Source of the DNA: Actinomycetota bacterium | GTDB lineage: Bacteria; Actinomycetota; Actinomycetes; Nanopelagicales; Nanopelagicaceae | Assembly: GCA_009699575.1 (NCBI GenBank) | Contig: WLNY01000014.1 | Location: 1 to 33,094 of the forward strand | Reading direction: 5' to 3' | Length of the DNA: 33,094 bases | Shown: positions 1 to 8,698 of the stretch, piece after piece | Position numbering within the stretch: position 1 is the stretch's first letter | Layout: the number at the start of each line of letters is the position of its first letter | Position numbers and translations under genes: made by a program | Notes under the pieces: generated by a model | Seen by the model: only the letters and a program-made list of their open reading frames with translations | What the model was told of the DNA's origin: nothing | The model's database searches: none

Positions 1-320
1 TAACAATGCTCTGCTCGCTCTTCGTTGATGATCACACATCATCAACTGGTGAGAAGAGATACATGATGGGCAATGAGCCAATTCTGACTCTGGATAAAGC
101 AGCCATTGTTGATTCACACGGTCGTCGCTCGTATGTAACAAGTGCTGGTTCTGCTCCATCGCTAGGAAAGCATGTTCTCATGTCATACATTCCAACAGAG
201 TTGGCAGTTGCTGGAAATAAATTCTTGGTCGAATATCTTGGCGAGCACTATCCATGTCATATCGCTGAGGTAGGCGCGACACCTGTCTTTGATTCTTCGA
301 ATGAACGGATTCTTGCGTAA
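1..320 (+). CDS. C-terminal fragment of a GcvT-type THF-dependent aminomethyltransferase domain, probably of dimethylglycine/sarcosine dehydrogenase (5' end outside window)
   Basis: The reading frame is open at the left edge (codon phase from base 3), so the gene is cut by the window and the first internal ATG at 6 is not its start. The visible ~105 residues match the C-terminal barrel of the GcvT family: a core around SYVTSAGSAPSLGK, then the strand with SYIPTEL, then an ending of the type F-D-S-S-N-E-R. This domain hands a methyl-derived C1 unit to tetrahydrofolate as methylene-THF. It occurs in glycine cleavage T protein and at the C-terminus of dimethylglycine and sarcosine dehydrogenases. 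ETF genes follow with a 1-base overlap (TAATG), and the neighbourhood handles choline and betaine. A flavin-linked dimethylglycine or sarcosine dehydrogenase is therefore the better guess than a stand-alone GcvT, but the catalytic flavin domain is not in view. Confidence 0.8.
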   Translation, partial: TMLCSLFVDDHTSSTGEKRYMMGNEPILTLDKAAIVDSHGRRSYVTSAGSAPSLGKHVLMSYIPTELAVAGNKFLVEYLGEHYPCHIAEVGATPVFDSSNERILA

Positions 321-1075
321 TGGATATCTTGGTCTGCCTTAAGCGCGTTCCACTGGCTGGTGGAACTCTCATACTTACACCTGATGCGAAAGACATCGAA
401 ACCAAGCACCTTGGCTTTGGTATCAGCCCTCATGAGGAAAATGCAGTGGAGGCAGGTGTTCAACTCGTTGAGCAAATGGGTGGAACGCTCACTTTGCTAA
501 CACTTGGACCAACTGATGCCGAAGAGCAACTACGTGCACAATTGGCAATTGGTGCCACGCGCGCAATTTTGCTCGAGACTCAAGGCGAAGAATGGGATCC
601 ACAAGCAACTGCCGCGGCTCTCGTTGATGCAATCAATGCCGAGGAAACAAAATTTGATCTCATTATTTTTGGTGCAGAATCAGCCGATAGTGCTGGATAT
701 CAAATTCACATCCGCATTGCACACGCACTCAATCGCCCCATTGTGACAAATGTTAAAGCGATGAAGATTGAAAACGGGATTGCTCATTGCGAAAGAGTCG
801 TAGCTGCGGGTCGCGAACATTATGAAGCACCACTACCTGCGATTATCACTGTGCGCGATGGACTTAATATTCCTCGATATCCATCAGTGCCTGGACGTAT
901 GCAGGCACGAAAGAAGCCCGTTGACATGATTAAAACATCTCCACGCGTTCCAAAGTTGGAGAAACTCAACCTCACGGTAGCGCCATCTAAATCAAAAGGC
1001 GCTGAAATATTAGGTAATGGTCCAGAAGCAGTTCCAGCACTTGTAGAAGTTCTTAAAAAGATTGGGGCTATCTAA
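320..1075 (+). CDS. etfB: Electron transfer flavoprotein beta subunit
   Basis: This 251-residue protein has the usual length and architecture of EtfB, a Rossmann-like AMP-binding subunit. It starts MDILVCLKRVP, has the N-terminal S-P-H-E-E-N-A-V-E-A helix at about residues 36-45, and has a conserved 'V..A.REHYE.PLPAIITV.DGLN.PRYPS' segment at about residues 155-190. It forms the heterodimeric flavin electron carrier with EtfA. The ATG overlaps the stop of the preceding GcvT-domain gene by one base and etfA follows after one base, so the three are translationally coupled. The likely electron donor is the dimethylglycine/sarcosine dehydrogenase whose end opens the window. An ETF:quinone oxidoreductase would be needed elsewhere. 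A role in electron flow from methyl-THF oxidation is conceivable but not shown. Confidence 0.95.
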   Translation: MDILVCLKRVPLAGGTLILTPDAKDIETKHLGFGISPHEENAVEAGVQLVEQMGGTLTLLTLGPTDAEEQLRAQLAIGATRAILLETQGEEWDPQATAAALVDAINAEETKFDLIIFGAESADSAGYQIHIRIAHALNRPIVTNVKAMKIENGIAHCERVVAAGREHYEAPLPAIITVRDGLNIPRYPSVPGRMQARKKPVDMIKTSPRVPKLEKLNLTVAPSKSKGAEILGNGPEAVPALVEVLKKIGAI

Positions 1076-1076
1076 A

Positions 1077-2048
1077 ATGATTCTTGTTCTAGTTGATCAC
1101 GACCGCGGAGAACTCGACCCGCTCTCACTTCGCGCTCTCACAGCTGCACGTAAATTGGGCCATGAGATCCAATCAGTCGTCATTGGAAGCGAAGGCGCAT
1201 CACTCGCCGGTGTCGTGGGCGAATATGGCGCGAAAGTCTTGCATGTTGCCACTCACGCAAGCATCACTGATTATGCACCGATGGCCTCAGGACGAGTGCT
1301 CAAAGAACTCGTCGAAAAACTTTCACCTGCTGCTGTTCTGGCCGCTGGTAGTCCTAGAGGAAATGAACAGCTTGCACATTTAGCAGCATTTCTTGATCTC
1401 CCGATGGCAGCTGAGTGTTCATCTATTACGCTGAGCACAACACCAGGTGCTCCACATCAAGTTTCTCGTGCACGGTGGGCTGCAAATCTCATTGAAGACG
1501 CCAATGTTCATTCGGATCTATTAATCGCTTCTATTCTTGCCTTCTCTGTCGAACCAGAGAGCGCCAATGGAGCCGCGGCAAGTGTTGTTGAGTTCCAACC
1601 AACACTTGAGGCGAGTGACACGCAAGTACGAGTACTGAGTCGCGATTCTGGTGAAACTAAAGGCGGAGTTACCCTCACTGATGCAAAGGTAATTGTTTCT
1701 GGAGGCCGTGGTGTCGGTGGTTCAGAAGGATTTGGAAATCTTGAAGAACTTGCAACTCTCATGGGCGGCACTGTCGGATGTTCTCGCGTTGTGACAAGTT
1801 CTGGATGGCGTCCACATGCAGAGCAGGTGGGTCAAACTGGCACCAAAGTAGCGCCAGATCTTTATATCGCTGCAGGAATTTCTGGGGCGATGCAACACAT
1901 CGCAGGTATGAAAAACAGTAAGACGATTGTTGTCATAAATACTGATCCAGAAGCACCTATTCTCAATTACGCAGATTACGCAATCATCGGTGATTTGCAC
2001 CAAGTACTTCCAGCACTCACCAAGGCAGTACGAGAGGCAAAGGGTTAA
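1077..2048 (+). CDS. etfA: Electron transfer flavoprotein alpha subunit
   Basis: This 323-residue protein has the two-domain layout of EtfA. Residues 1-190 form an N-terminal Rossmann-like domain. The C-terminal FAD domain is recognisable by [11 protein letters not shown] (residues 209-219), then [29 protein letters not shown], and the closing I-N-T-D-P-E-A-P-I segment. All are hallmarks of the FAD-binding half of ETF. The ATG at 1077 is chosen because it lies one base after the etfB stop; a start a few codons further upstream would overlap etfB. It works with EtfB as a soluble one-electron shuttle from flavin dehydrogenases to the quinone pool. Confidence 0.95.
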   Translation: MILVLVDHDRGELDPLSLRALTAARKLGHEIQSVVIGSEGASLAGVVGEYGAKVLHVATHASITDYAPMASGRVLKELVEKLSPAAVLAAGSPRGNEQLAHLAAFLDLPMAAECSSITLSTTPGAPHQVSRARWAANLIEDANVHSDLLIASILAFSVEPESANGAAASVVEFQPTLEASDTQVRVLSRDSGETKGGVTLTDAKVIVSGGRGVGGSEGFGNLEELATLMGGTVGCSRVVTSSGWRPHAEQVGQTGTKVAPDLYIAAGISGAMQHIAGMKNSKTIVVINTDPEAPILNYADYAIIGDLHQVLPALTKAVREAKG

Positions 2049-2049
2049 C

Positions 2050-3714
2050 ATGTCCGACATCGAAATCGCACAAGCAGCAACAATGAAGCCAGTACTAGAA
2101 ATAGGTAAGTCACTCGGCATTGGCGCAGAACACCTTGAGCCATACGGTCATTACAAAGCTAAGATTTCGTTGAAATATCTTGATGCGCTACCAAAGCGCG
2201 AAAACAGCAAACTTATTCTCGTCACTGCTATCAGCCCAACCCCAGCAGGTGAAGGAAAAACAACAACTACTGTGGGTCTTGGAGATGCACTTCGTTTCAT
2301 TGGTAAAGACGCACTCATTGCACTGCGCGAGCCTTCACTTGGCCCCGTTTTTGGAATGAAAGGCGGAGCGGCAGGTGGCGGCTACGCTCAAGTTGTTCCC
2401 ATGGAAGATATCAATCTTCACTTCACTGGAGATTTTAACGCTATTGCATTAGCTAATAATTTACTTGCAGCCTTAATTGATAATCACATTCATCATGGCA
2501 ACACTCTCAATATTGATGTGCGACGTATTGCATGGAAGCGTGTTGTGGATATGAATGATCGCGCGCTACGTGAAATTGTTGGATCCCTTGGGGGAGTTGG
2601 AAATGGAATGCCTCGCCAAGATGGCTTTGACATTGTTGTTGCATCTGAAATTATGGCAATCTTCTGCCTAGCCACATCAATTGAAGATCTCAAAACTCGG
2701 ATGGGCAAAATTGTTATTGGATACACGCGTGAGAAGAAGCCCGTACTTGCTAGTGATCTCAATGCTCACGGTGCGATGACGGTGATATTAAAAGATGCAT
2801 TCCAGCCAAATCTTGTGCAGACACTTGAAAACACTCCTGCATTTGTTCATGGCGGACCATTTGCAAATATTGCCCACGGATGCAACTCGGTGGTTGCAAC
2901 AACATCAGCTCTTAAGTTGGCTGATTATGTTGTAACAGAGGCGGGCTTTGGAGCAGATCTTGGCGCTGAAAAGTTCATCGACATCAAATGCCGCAAGGCG
3001 GGGATCGCTCCCTCTGCGTGTGTTTTGGTTGCAACTGTTCGCGCCTTGAAATACCACGGCGGAGCTGATCTAAAGACAATTACTAATGAAGATTTAGTAG
3101 CACTTGAAAAAGGCATCGTTAATCTTGAGCGCCATATTAAGAACATCACTACCGTGTATAACTTGCCGCTAGTTGTCTCTATTAATAATTTCACAAGTGA
3201 TACACCAGCTGAAATTGCGTTAATCCGAGCAAAGGTTGAAGCACTTGGCGTGAAGGTTGTGCTCGCAACACATTGGGCAGACGGCGGTAAAGGCGCTGCA
3301 GATCTTGCACACGCCGTTGTCGAACTCTGCGAATCCCCAAAGAAGATGACCTTCGTCTATCCTGATGAAGCAACGTTGTGGGAAAAAGTTACAGCAGTTG
3401 CGACAAAAGTATATGGAGCAGCAGATGTTACGGCCGATGCAAAGGTTCGCGCAAAGATTGCCGAACTCCAAGAGAGTGGATACGGTCATTTTCCAATCTG
3501 CATTGCTAAAACGCAGTACTCATTCTCCACAGATGCAGCCCTACGTGGAGCGCCTAGTGGTCATTCACTTAACATCCGTGAAGTGAAGCTTTCAGCTGGC
3601 GCTGAATTCATTGTGATGGTCTGCGGTGAAATCATGACAATGCCAGGTTTGCCAAAGATTCCGTCTGCCGAGCGCATTGATTACATTGATGGAAAAGTTG
3701 TGGGTCTTTTCTAA
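2050..3714 (+). CDS. fhs: Formate-tetrahydrofolate ligase (10-formyl-THF synthetase)
   Basis: This 554-residue protein is full length for the family. The nucleotide-binding P-loop TPAGEGKTT is at residues 64-72. The downstream blocks [20 protein letters not shown] and [11 protein letters not shown] are diagnostic of Fhs. The enzyme interconverts formate + ATP + THF with 10-formyl-THF + ADP + Pi. It sits one base after etfA and one base before the formate dehydrogenase subunits. That placement suggests it runs in the formate-releasing, ATP-forming direction during oxidation of betaine-derived methyl groups. The direction is inference, and biosynthetic formyl-THF supply is also possible. The ATG at 2050 directly follows the etfA stop; a GTG 60 bases upstream would overlap etfA and is less likely. 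FolD, needed between methylene- and formyl-THF, is not in the window. Confidence 0.96.
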   Translation: MSDIEIAQAATMKPVLEIGKSLGIGAEHLEPYGHYKAKISLKYLDALPKRENSKLILVTAISPTPAGEGKTTTTVGLGDALRFIGKDALIALREPSLGPVFGMKGGAAGGGYAQVVPMEDINLHFTGDFNAIALANNLLAALIDNHIHHGNTLNIDVRRIAWKRVVDMNDRALREIVGSLGGVGNGMPRQDGFDIVVASEIMAIFCLATSIEDLKTRMGKIVIGYTREKKPVLASDLNAHGAMTVILKDAFQPNLVQTLENTPAFVHGGPFANIAHGCNSVVATTSALKLADYVVTEAGFGADLGAEKFIDIKCRKAGIAPSACVLVATVRALKYHGGADLKTITNEDLVALEKGIVNLERHIKNITTVYNLPLVVSINNFTSDTPAEIALIRAKVEALGVKVVLATHWADGGKGAADLAHAVVELCESPKKMTFVYPDEATLWEKVTAVATKVYGAADVTADAKVRAKIAELQESGYGHFPICIAKTQYSFSTDAALRGAPSGHSLNIREVKLSAGAEFIVMVCGEIMTMPGLPKIPSAERIDYIDGKVVGLF

Positions 3715-3715
3715 A

Positions 3716-4168
3716 ATGACACATCACACATACCCACAGTGGAGTACGGAATCGGCGCATGCCATTCTCGAACCACTGAAATCTACTCCGGGACCTGTAT
3801 TGGTAGCACTTCAGGCACTTCAAAAGGAGTACGGGTATGTAGATCCCGAAGCAGTTGCGATTGTGGCCCAAGTATTTAACGTCTCTCGCGCAGATGTTCA
3901 TGGAGTTCTCACTTTTTACCATGACTTACGCACAACACCAGCGCCGGCAAAGATTATTAAAATCTGCGTGGCAGAGGCGTGCCAATCAGTAGGCTCGCGC
4001 AATTTAGTGGCAGGGATGCAAAAAGCTTTAGGTGTGAACATTGACGAGAGCCATGCAGATGTTGAAATCCAATCCGCCTACTGCTTTGGAAATTGTGCAT
4101 TGGGACCCGCAGCGATGGTTGATGGAACACTCATTGGGCGCGCAACTGTTGAAAAGTTGATGCCATGA
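3716..4168 (+). CDS. fdsG: NAD-dependent formate dehydrogenase gamma subunit (NuoE-like [2Fe-2S] protein)
   Basis: This 150-residue thioredoxin-like ferredoxin is of the NuoE/HoxE/FdsG type. The four cluster ligands are visible as C84-x4-C89 and C123-x3-C127 (CFGNC), the family pattern for the [2Fe-2S] cluster. The N-terminal helical part (about residues 10-75) contains the conserved L-x-A-L-Q-x-E-Y-G-Y-V and GV-L-T-F-Y-H-D motifs. The ATG lies one base after the fhs stop, and the gene overlaps fdsB by four bases (ATGA). The subunit relays electrons next to the FMN site in the NAD-reducing FDH complex. It is assigned to formate dehydrogenase rather than complex I because the partner catalytic subunit is a formate dehydrogenase and no other nuo genes are present. 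Confidence 0.93.
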   Translation: MTHHTYPQWSTESAHAILEPLKSTPGPVLVALQALQKEYGYVDPEAVAIVAQVFNVSRADVHGVLTFYHDLRTTPAPAKIIKICVAEACQSVGSRNLVAGMQKALGVNIDESHADVEIQSAYCFGNCALGPAAMVDGTLIGRATVEKLMP

Positions 4169-5700
4169 TCACCATTTTTATCCCCAATGACAGCGCAGCA
4201 GTCTCCATTGGCGCCAATGAAGTCACATCCCTCGTTGTAACTGAAGCGTCAAAGCGGGGAATAGAAATAGAGATAATTCGTAATGGAACGCGTGGCGCCC
4301 TCTGGCTTGAAACTCTTGTTGAAGTGCAAACACCCGAGGGACGCATTGCATACGGCCCCGTGTTTGCCGAAGATGTTGCATCTCTCTTTGAGTCAGACTT
4401 TCTTCACGGCGGATCTCACCGTCTTGCACTAGGTAAAACCGATGAAATCCCGTGGCTGAAAAATCAAGATCGCGTGACCTATGCACGAGTTGGAATTATC
4501 GATCCCTTGTCACTATCTGATTATGAGAAACATGGCGGTCTGAGCGGCCTTAAAAACGCACTTGGGAAAACTGGCGCAGAGATTATTCAAGAAGTAACTG
4601 AATCGGGGCTTCGAGGTCGTGGGGGAGCCGGTTTTCCTGCCGGAATTAAATGGCGCACAGTTTTGCAAACACAAGCTGTGCAGAAATATATTTGTTGCAA
4701 TGCAGATGAAGGCGATAGCGGAACTTTTGCGGATAGAATTTTAATGGAAGCTGATCCCTTCACTCTCATCGAGGGAATGGTAATCGCGGGTGTAGCAGTT
4801 GGAGCAACACAAGGATTTATTTACCTGCGTTCGGAATATCCGAGTGCAATTAATCAAATGAATCGCGCAATTGAAATTGCCCGAGCCAATGGAATATTGG
4901 GCACCTCAATTCTTGGCACTTCTCATTCATTTGATCTAGAAGTTCGAGAAGGCGCCGGATCATATGTTTGTGGCGAAGAGACCGCGATGCTTGAAAGTAT
5001 CGAAGGAAAACGCGGCGTGATTAGATCAAAGCCACCTCTGCCAGCTATCGAAGGTCTTTTTGGAAAACCAACTGTTATTAACAATGTTCTGACACTGGCT
5101 AGCATTCCTGCAATTTTGCACCACGGAGCAGCTGCATATGCAGCTCGTGGAGTAGGACGCTCGCTTGGAACGCAAATATTTCAGTTAGCTGGAAATATTA
5201 AACGTGGTGGAATCGTTGAGCTCGCCTTTGGTGTGACACTTGATCTTCTCATTAACGAATATGGCGCCGGAACTCTCTCGGGCCGCCCTATTCGAGCAGT
5301 GCAAATAGGGGGCCCCTTAGGTGCGTATTTTGATTCTAAGAAGTTTTCAACCTCCATGGATTATGAGTCACTCGTGCAAGCGGGTGGAATGCTTGGCCAT
5401 GGTGGAATAGTCCTCTTTGATGAGAGCGTGAACCTAGCGAGTCAGGCGAAATTTGCGATGGAATTTTGCGCTATTGAATCCTGCGGCAAGTGCACTCCGT
5501 GTCGCGTGGGCTCGACTCGTGGCGCTGAAACAATTGAAAAGATAATCTCAGGGGTGGATGTTCCTGCAAACACTCGACTGCTTTTAGATCTCTGTGATGT
5601 AATGACTGACGGTTCGCTCTGCGCTATGGGCGGCTTGACGCCACTACCTGTAAAGAGTGCGCTCACCAATTTCCCCGAAGATTTTCAAGGCAAGGCGTAA
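4165..5700 (+). CDS. fdsB: NAD-dependent formate dehydrogenase beta subunit (NuoF-like, FMN/NADH/[4Fe-4S])
   Basis: This 511-residue protein is homologous to NuoF. Residues 1-~90 form an N-terminal thioredoxin-like extension, typical of FdsB/HoxF and here without cysteine cluster ligands. The NADH-binding GRGGAGFP is at residues 151-158, followed by the FMN-contacting C-N-A-D-E-G-D-S-G-T-F segment and G-A-G-S-Y-V-C-G-E-E-T-A. The C-terminal [4Fe-4S] site has C440-x2-C443-x2-C446 (ESCGKCTPC) and C486. It is the NAD+-reducing unit of a soluble formate dehydrogenase. Its start overlaps the fdsG stop (ATGA), and fdsA follows after ten bases with a GGAGAA ribosome site. All key residues seem intact. 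Confidence 0.95.
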   Translation: MITIFIPNDSAAVSIGANEVTSLVVTEASKRGIEIEIIRNGTRGALWLETLVEVQTPEGRIAYGPVFAEDVASLFESDFLHGGSHRLALGKTDEIPWLKNQDRVTYARVGIIDPLSLSDYEKHGGLSGLKNALGKTGAEIIQEVTESGLRGRGGAGFPAGIKWRTVLQTQAVQKYICCNADEGDSGTFADRILMEADPFTLIEGMVIAGVAVGATQGFIYLRSEYPSAINQMNRAIEIARANGILGTSILGTSHSFDLEVREGAGSYVCGEETAMLESIEGKRGVIRSKPPLPAIEGLFGKPTVINNVLTLASIPAILHHGAAAYAARGVGRSLGTQIFQLAGNIKRGGIVELAFGVTLDLLINEYGAGTLSGRPIRAVQIGGPLGAYFDSKKFSTSMDYESLVQAGGMLGHGGIVLFDESVNLASQAKFAMEFCAIESCGKCTPCRVGSTRGAETIEKIISGVDVPANTRLLLDLCDVMTDGSLCAMGGLTPLPVKSALTNFPEDFQGKA

Positions 5701-5710
5701 GGAGAACGCT

Positions 5711-8698
5711 ATGACACTGATTATCGAACCTGATTTGGGAACTCCAGCGAGTGAGAAGACCGAAATTGTTACGGTGGAAATCGATGGTACTTCGATCCAA
5801 GTACCAGCTGATACTTCCATCATGCGCGCTGCCGCACTCTGTGGAATAGACATTCCAAAACTGTGTGCAACTGATTCTCTAAAGGCTTTTGGTTCATGCC
5901 GACTCTGCGTTGTTGAAATCGATGGCCGCAATGGCACACCCTCATCGTGCACCACTCCTGTGGCGGATGCAATGAAAGTTTCGACACAGACCCCTCGCGT
6001 GAAGAAGCTGCGCGAAGGAATCATGGAACTCTACATGTCAGATCACCCGGCAACCTGCGCCACAGGTGATGAGTGCGAAATGCATTCGATGGCCCAAAAA
6101 GTTGGACTCACTGAGGTTCGCTATGACGGTCGTACTCACTTAGATATTAAAAAAGATGAATCAAATCCTTATTTCACATTTGATTCCACTGAGTGCATCG
6201 TGTGCAATAGATGCGTTCGCGCGTGTGATGAAGTACAAGGTACATTTGCATTGACGATTGAAAACCGCGGTTTTGAGGCGCGCGTGTCATCATCGGGTAC
6301 CTCATTTCTAGAATCTGAATGCGTATCGTGCGGAGCGTGTGTTCAAGCATGCCCAACAGGCGCCCTGACGGAAAAAACTCTTCTAACAATCGGCGCACCG
6401 ACTCGATCAGTGATTACAACATGCGCGTATTGCGGAGTGGGTTGTTCGTTTAAAGCTGAGATGCGCGGAGATGAATTGGTTCGCATGGTGCCTTACAAAG
6501 AAGGTGGCGCTAATGAAGGCCACTCATGCGTGAAGGGTCGATTTGCCTGGGGATATGCAACGCATACAGACCGCCAACTCTCCCCAATGATTCGCGAGAA
6601 TATTTCTGATGCGTGGAAAAAAGTGTCATGGGAAGAAGCAATTTCCTTCGCTGCCTCGGGACTAAAAAAGATTCAAAATGAGTCAGGTGTTGATGCCATA
6701 GGTGGAATCACATCCTCTCGATGCACAAACGAAGAAGTTTTCGTAGTTCAGAAAATGATTCGAGCAGCGTTTGGAAATAACAATGTTGATACCTGCGCGC
6801 GCGTGTGCCACTCTCCAACGGGATACGGACTGAGTAAAACATTTGGCACATCTGCCGGAACCCAAGATTTCGAATCAGTGGAGTACGCCGATGTCATTAT
6901 GGTTATTGGTGCTAATCCAGCAGCGGCCCATCCAGTCTTTAACTCACGCATGAAACAAGCGATTCGCCGTGGGGCTAAGTTGATAGTTATTGATCCGCGT
7001 GTGACAGAAACGGTGAAGTCTGCGCATGTAGAAGCTGATTATCATCTACAACTCCTCCCCGGAACCAATGTTGCAGTCATCAACGCACTCGCTCACGTTA
7101 TTGCAATGGAAAATCTCATTGATAGAGAATTCGTGAACGCGCGATGTGACCTTGAATCATTTGCGCAATGGGAAGAATTTATCCGTTTGCCAGAAAATAG
7201 TCCTGAATTCCTCGAGGCGCAGACTCGTGTTCCAGCTGAGGAGATCCGCGCTGCAGCACGATTATTTGCTGCTGCCCCAAATGGCGCGATCTACTATGGA
7301 CTAGGTGTCACCGAACACAGCCAAGGTTCAACAATGGTGATGGGTATTGCAAACCTTGCGATGGCCACAGGAAATATTGGACGCAAAGGCGTTGGAGTTA
7401 ATCCATTGCGCGGGCAAAATAACGTTCAAGGCTCATGTGACATGGGATCATTCCCACACGAACTTCCTGGGTATAGGCACATCTCTCGCGATGATGTTCG
7501 AGATATCTTTAATAAAAAATGGGGAGTTACATTGCGCCCAGAGCCTGGCCTTCGGATACCGAACATGTTTGATAGCGCACTTGGTGGAAAATTTCGCGGA
7601 CTTTACGTGCAAGGTGAAGATATTGCGCAATCAGATCCAAACACCACGCACGTCCATGCTGCCTTGCGCGCGATGGATATGGTGATTGTGCAGGATCTTT
7701 TCCTTAATGAAACATCTAAGTTTGCGCATGTGTTCCTCCCAGGTACTTCATTTTTGGAAAAAGATGGAACATTTACTAACGCAGAAAGACGCATCAATCG
7801 TGTTCGTCCGCTGATGCCATCAAAGACTGGAAAGAGCGAATGGGAAGTCACCTGCGATCTAGCCCAGGCAATGGGTTATGAGATGGGTTATGAAAATTCT
7901 GCGCAGATCATGGATGAAATTGCCGCCACAACTCCTACATTCGCCGGCGTATCATTCGCTCGACTTGATGAGTTGGGAAGTATGCAGTGGCCAGTCAATA
8001 AAAAAGCGCCCAACGGCACACCAACAATGCACGTAAGTGAATTCGTGCGCGGTGAAGGTAAATTTATGCAAACCAAATACGTAGCTACTGATGAGAAATC
8101 TAATCGTAAGTTTCCACTACTTCTCACAACTGGTCGCATTTTGAGCCAGTACAACGTGGGCGCCCAGACACGTCGTACTGAGAATGTGAGATGGCACAGT
8201 GAAGATATTTTGGATATTCACGAGTCAGATGCTGCGATGCGCGGAATTGCAGATGGTTCGTGGGTCAAACTCTCCAGTCGAGTAGGCGAGACGATTATGC
8301 ACGCACGTATTACAGATAGCGTTCCTGCTGGAGTCGTCTATACAACTTTTCATTTCCCTGAATCTGGAGCGAACGTCATCACCACAGATCTCTCCGATTG
8401 GGCGACAAATTGTCCAGAGTACAAAGTGACAGCCGTGGAAATCTCTCCGAGTTCGAAAGGGCCAGGAACGATTGCCGAACATGACATTGCAGGAGATAGC
8501 CAACTTGATTCGATTATTCGAATGGCCAATCAAATTGCTGCAAATATTCCCGCATCTGGCGCTCCCGAATTAGAAATTGCGCACCACATTGTTCAATTCT
8601 GGACTCCAGAAATGCGTCATCGCTTACACACCGATGTAGATAAATCCTTGCTTAATCCCGTTGTTCTTAAGGCAATGGAGCTTGAATCAGTTCAGTAG
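5711..8698 (+). CDS. fdsA: Formate dehydrogenase catalytic alpha subunit (Mo/W-bis-MGD), with C-terminal FdsD-like module
   Basis: This 995-residue enzyme oxidises formate to CO2. Domains in order: a [2Fe-2S] ferredoxin with C52, C63, C66 and C80; a reduced His-Cys site with H112, C116 and C122; two [4Fe-4S] clusters at C162/C165/C168/C172 and C204/C207/C210/C214; the catalytic-domain [4Fe-4S] at C238/C241/C245/C273; and the bis-MGD molybdopterin domains. The metal ligand is cysteine, not selenocysteine, in CARVCHSP (C366, then H367). The last ~60 residues (from about 935) resemble the separate delta subunit FdsD (MANQIA..., FWTPEMR..., LNPVVLKAM), so the two appear fused. The His-Cys site lacks one of the three cysteines usual in NuoG-like H-x3-C-x2-C-x5-C. 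The start is the ATG after GGAGAA. The 3' end overlaps the convergent DUF1638 gene by 12 bases. Confidence 0.95.
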   Translation: MTLIIEPDLGTPASEKTEIVTVEIDGTSIQVPADTSIMRAAALCGIDIPKLCATDSLKAFGSCRLCVVEIDGRNGTPSSCTTPVADAMKVSTQTPRVKKLREGIMELYMSDHPATCATGDECEMHSMAQKVGLTEVRYDGRTHLDIKKDESNPYFTFDSTECIVCNRCVRACDEVQGTFALTIENRGFEARVSSSGTSFLESECVSCGACVQACPTGALTEKTLLTIGAPTRSVITTCAYCGVGCSFKAEMRGDELVRMVPYKEGGANEGHSCVKGRFAWGYATHTDRQLSPMIRENISDAWKKVSWEEAISFAASGLKKIQNESGVDAIGGITSSRCTNEEVFVVQKMIRAAFGNNNVDTCARVCHSPTGYGLSKTFGTSAGTQDFESVEYADVIMVIGANPAAAHPVFNSRMKQAIRRGAKLIVIDPRVTETVKSAHVEADYHLQLLPGTNVAVINALAHVIAMENLIDREFVNARCDLESFAQWEEFIRLPENSPEFLEAQTRVPAEEIRAAARLFAAAPNGAIYYGLGVTEHSQGSTMVMGIANLAMATGNIGRKGVGVNPLRGQNNVQGSCDMGSFPHELPGYRHISRDDVRDIFNKKWGVTLRPEPGLRIPNMFDSALGGKFRGLYVQGEDIAQSDPNTTHVHAALRAMDMVIVQDLFLNETSKFAHVFLPGTSFLEKDGTFTNAERRINRVRPLMPSKTGKSEWEVTCDLAQAMGYEMGYENSAQIMDEIAATTPTFAGVSFARLDELGSMQWPVNKKAPNGTPTMHVSEFVRGEGKFMQTKYVATDEKSNRKFPLLLTTGRILSQYNVGAQTRRTENVRWHSEDILDIHESDAAMRGIADGSWVKLSSRVGETIMHARITDSVPAGVVYTTFHFPESGANVITTDLSDWATNCPEYKVTAVEISPSSKGPGTIAEHDIAGDSQLDSIIRMANQIAANIPASGAPELEIAHHIVQFWTPEMRHRLHTDVDKSLLNPVVLKAMELESVQ

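Noticed and set aside
1722-2120. 132-residue open frame antisense to etfA/fhs
   Set aside because: It overlaps two well recognised genes, has no family features and looks like a shadow frame; similar antisense frames occur throughout the window.
6791-6820. Selenocysteine at the FDH active site
   Set aside because: The codon is TGC (Cys366), and the frame has no in-frame TGA before its end.
3716-8698. Complex I fragment (nuoEFG)
   Set aside because: The large subunit has the formate dehydrogenase active-site Cys-His (CARVCHSP) and an FdsD-like tail, and no other nuo genes are present.
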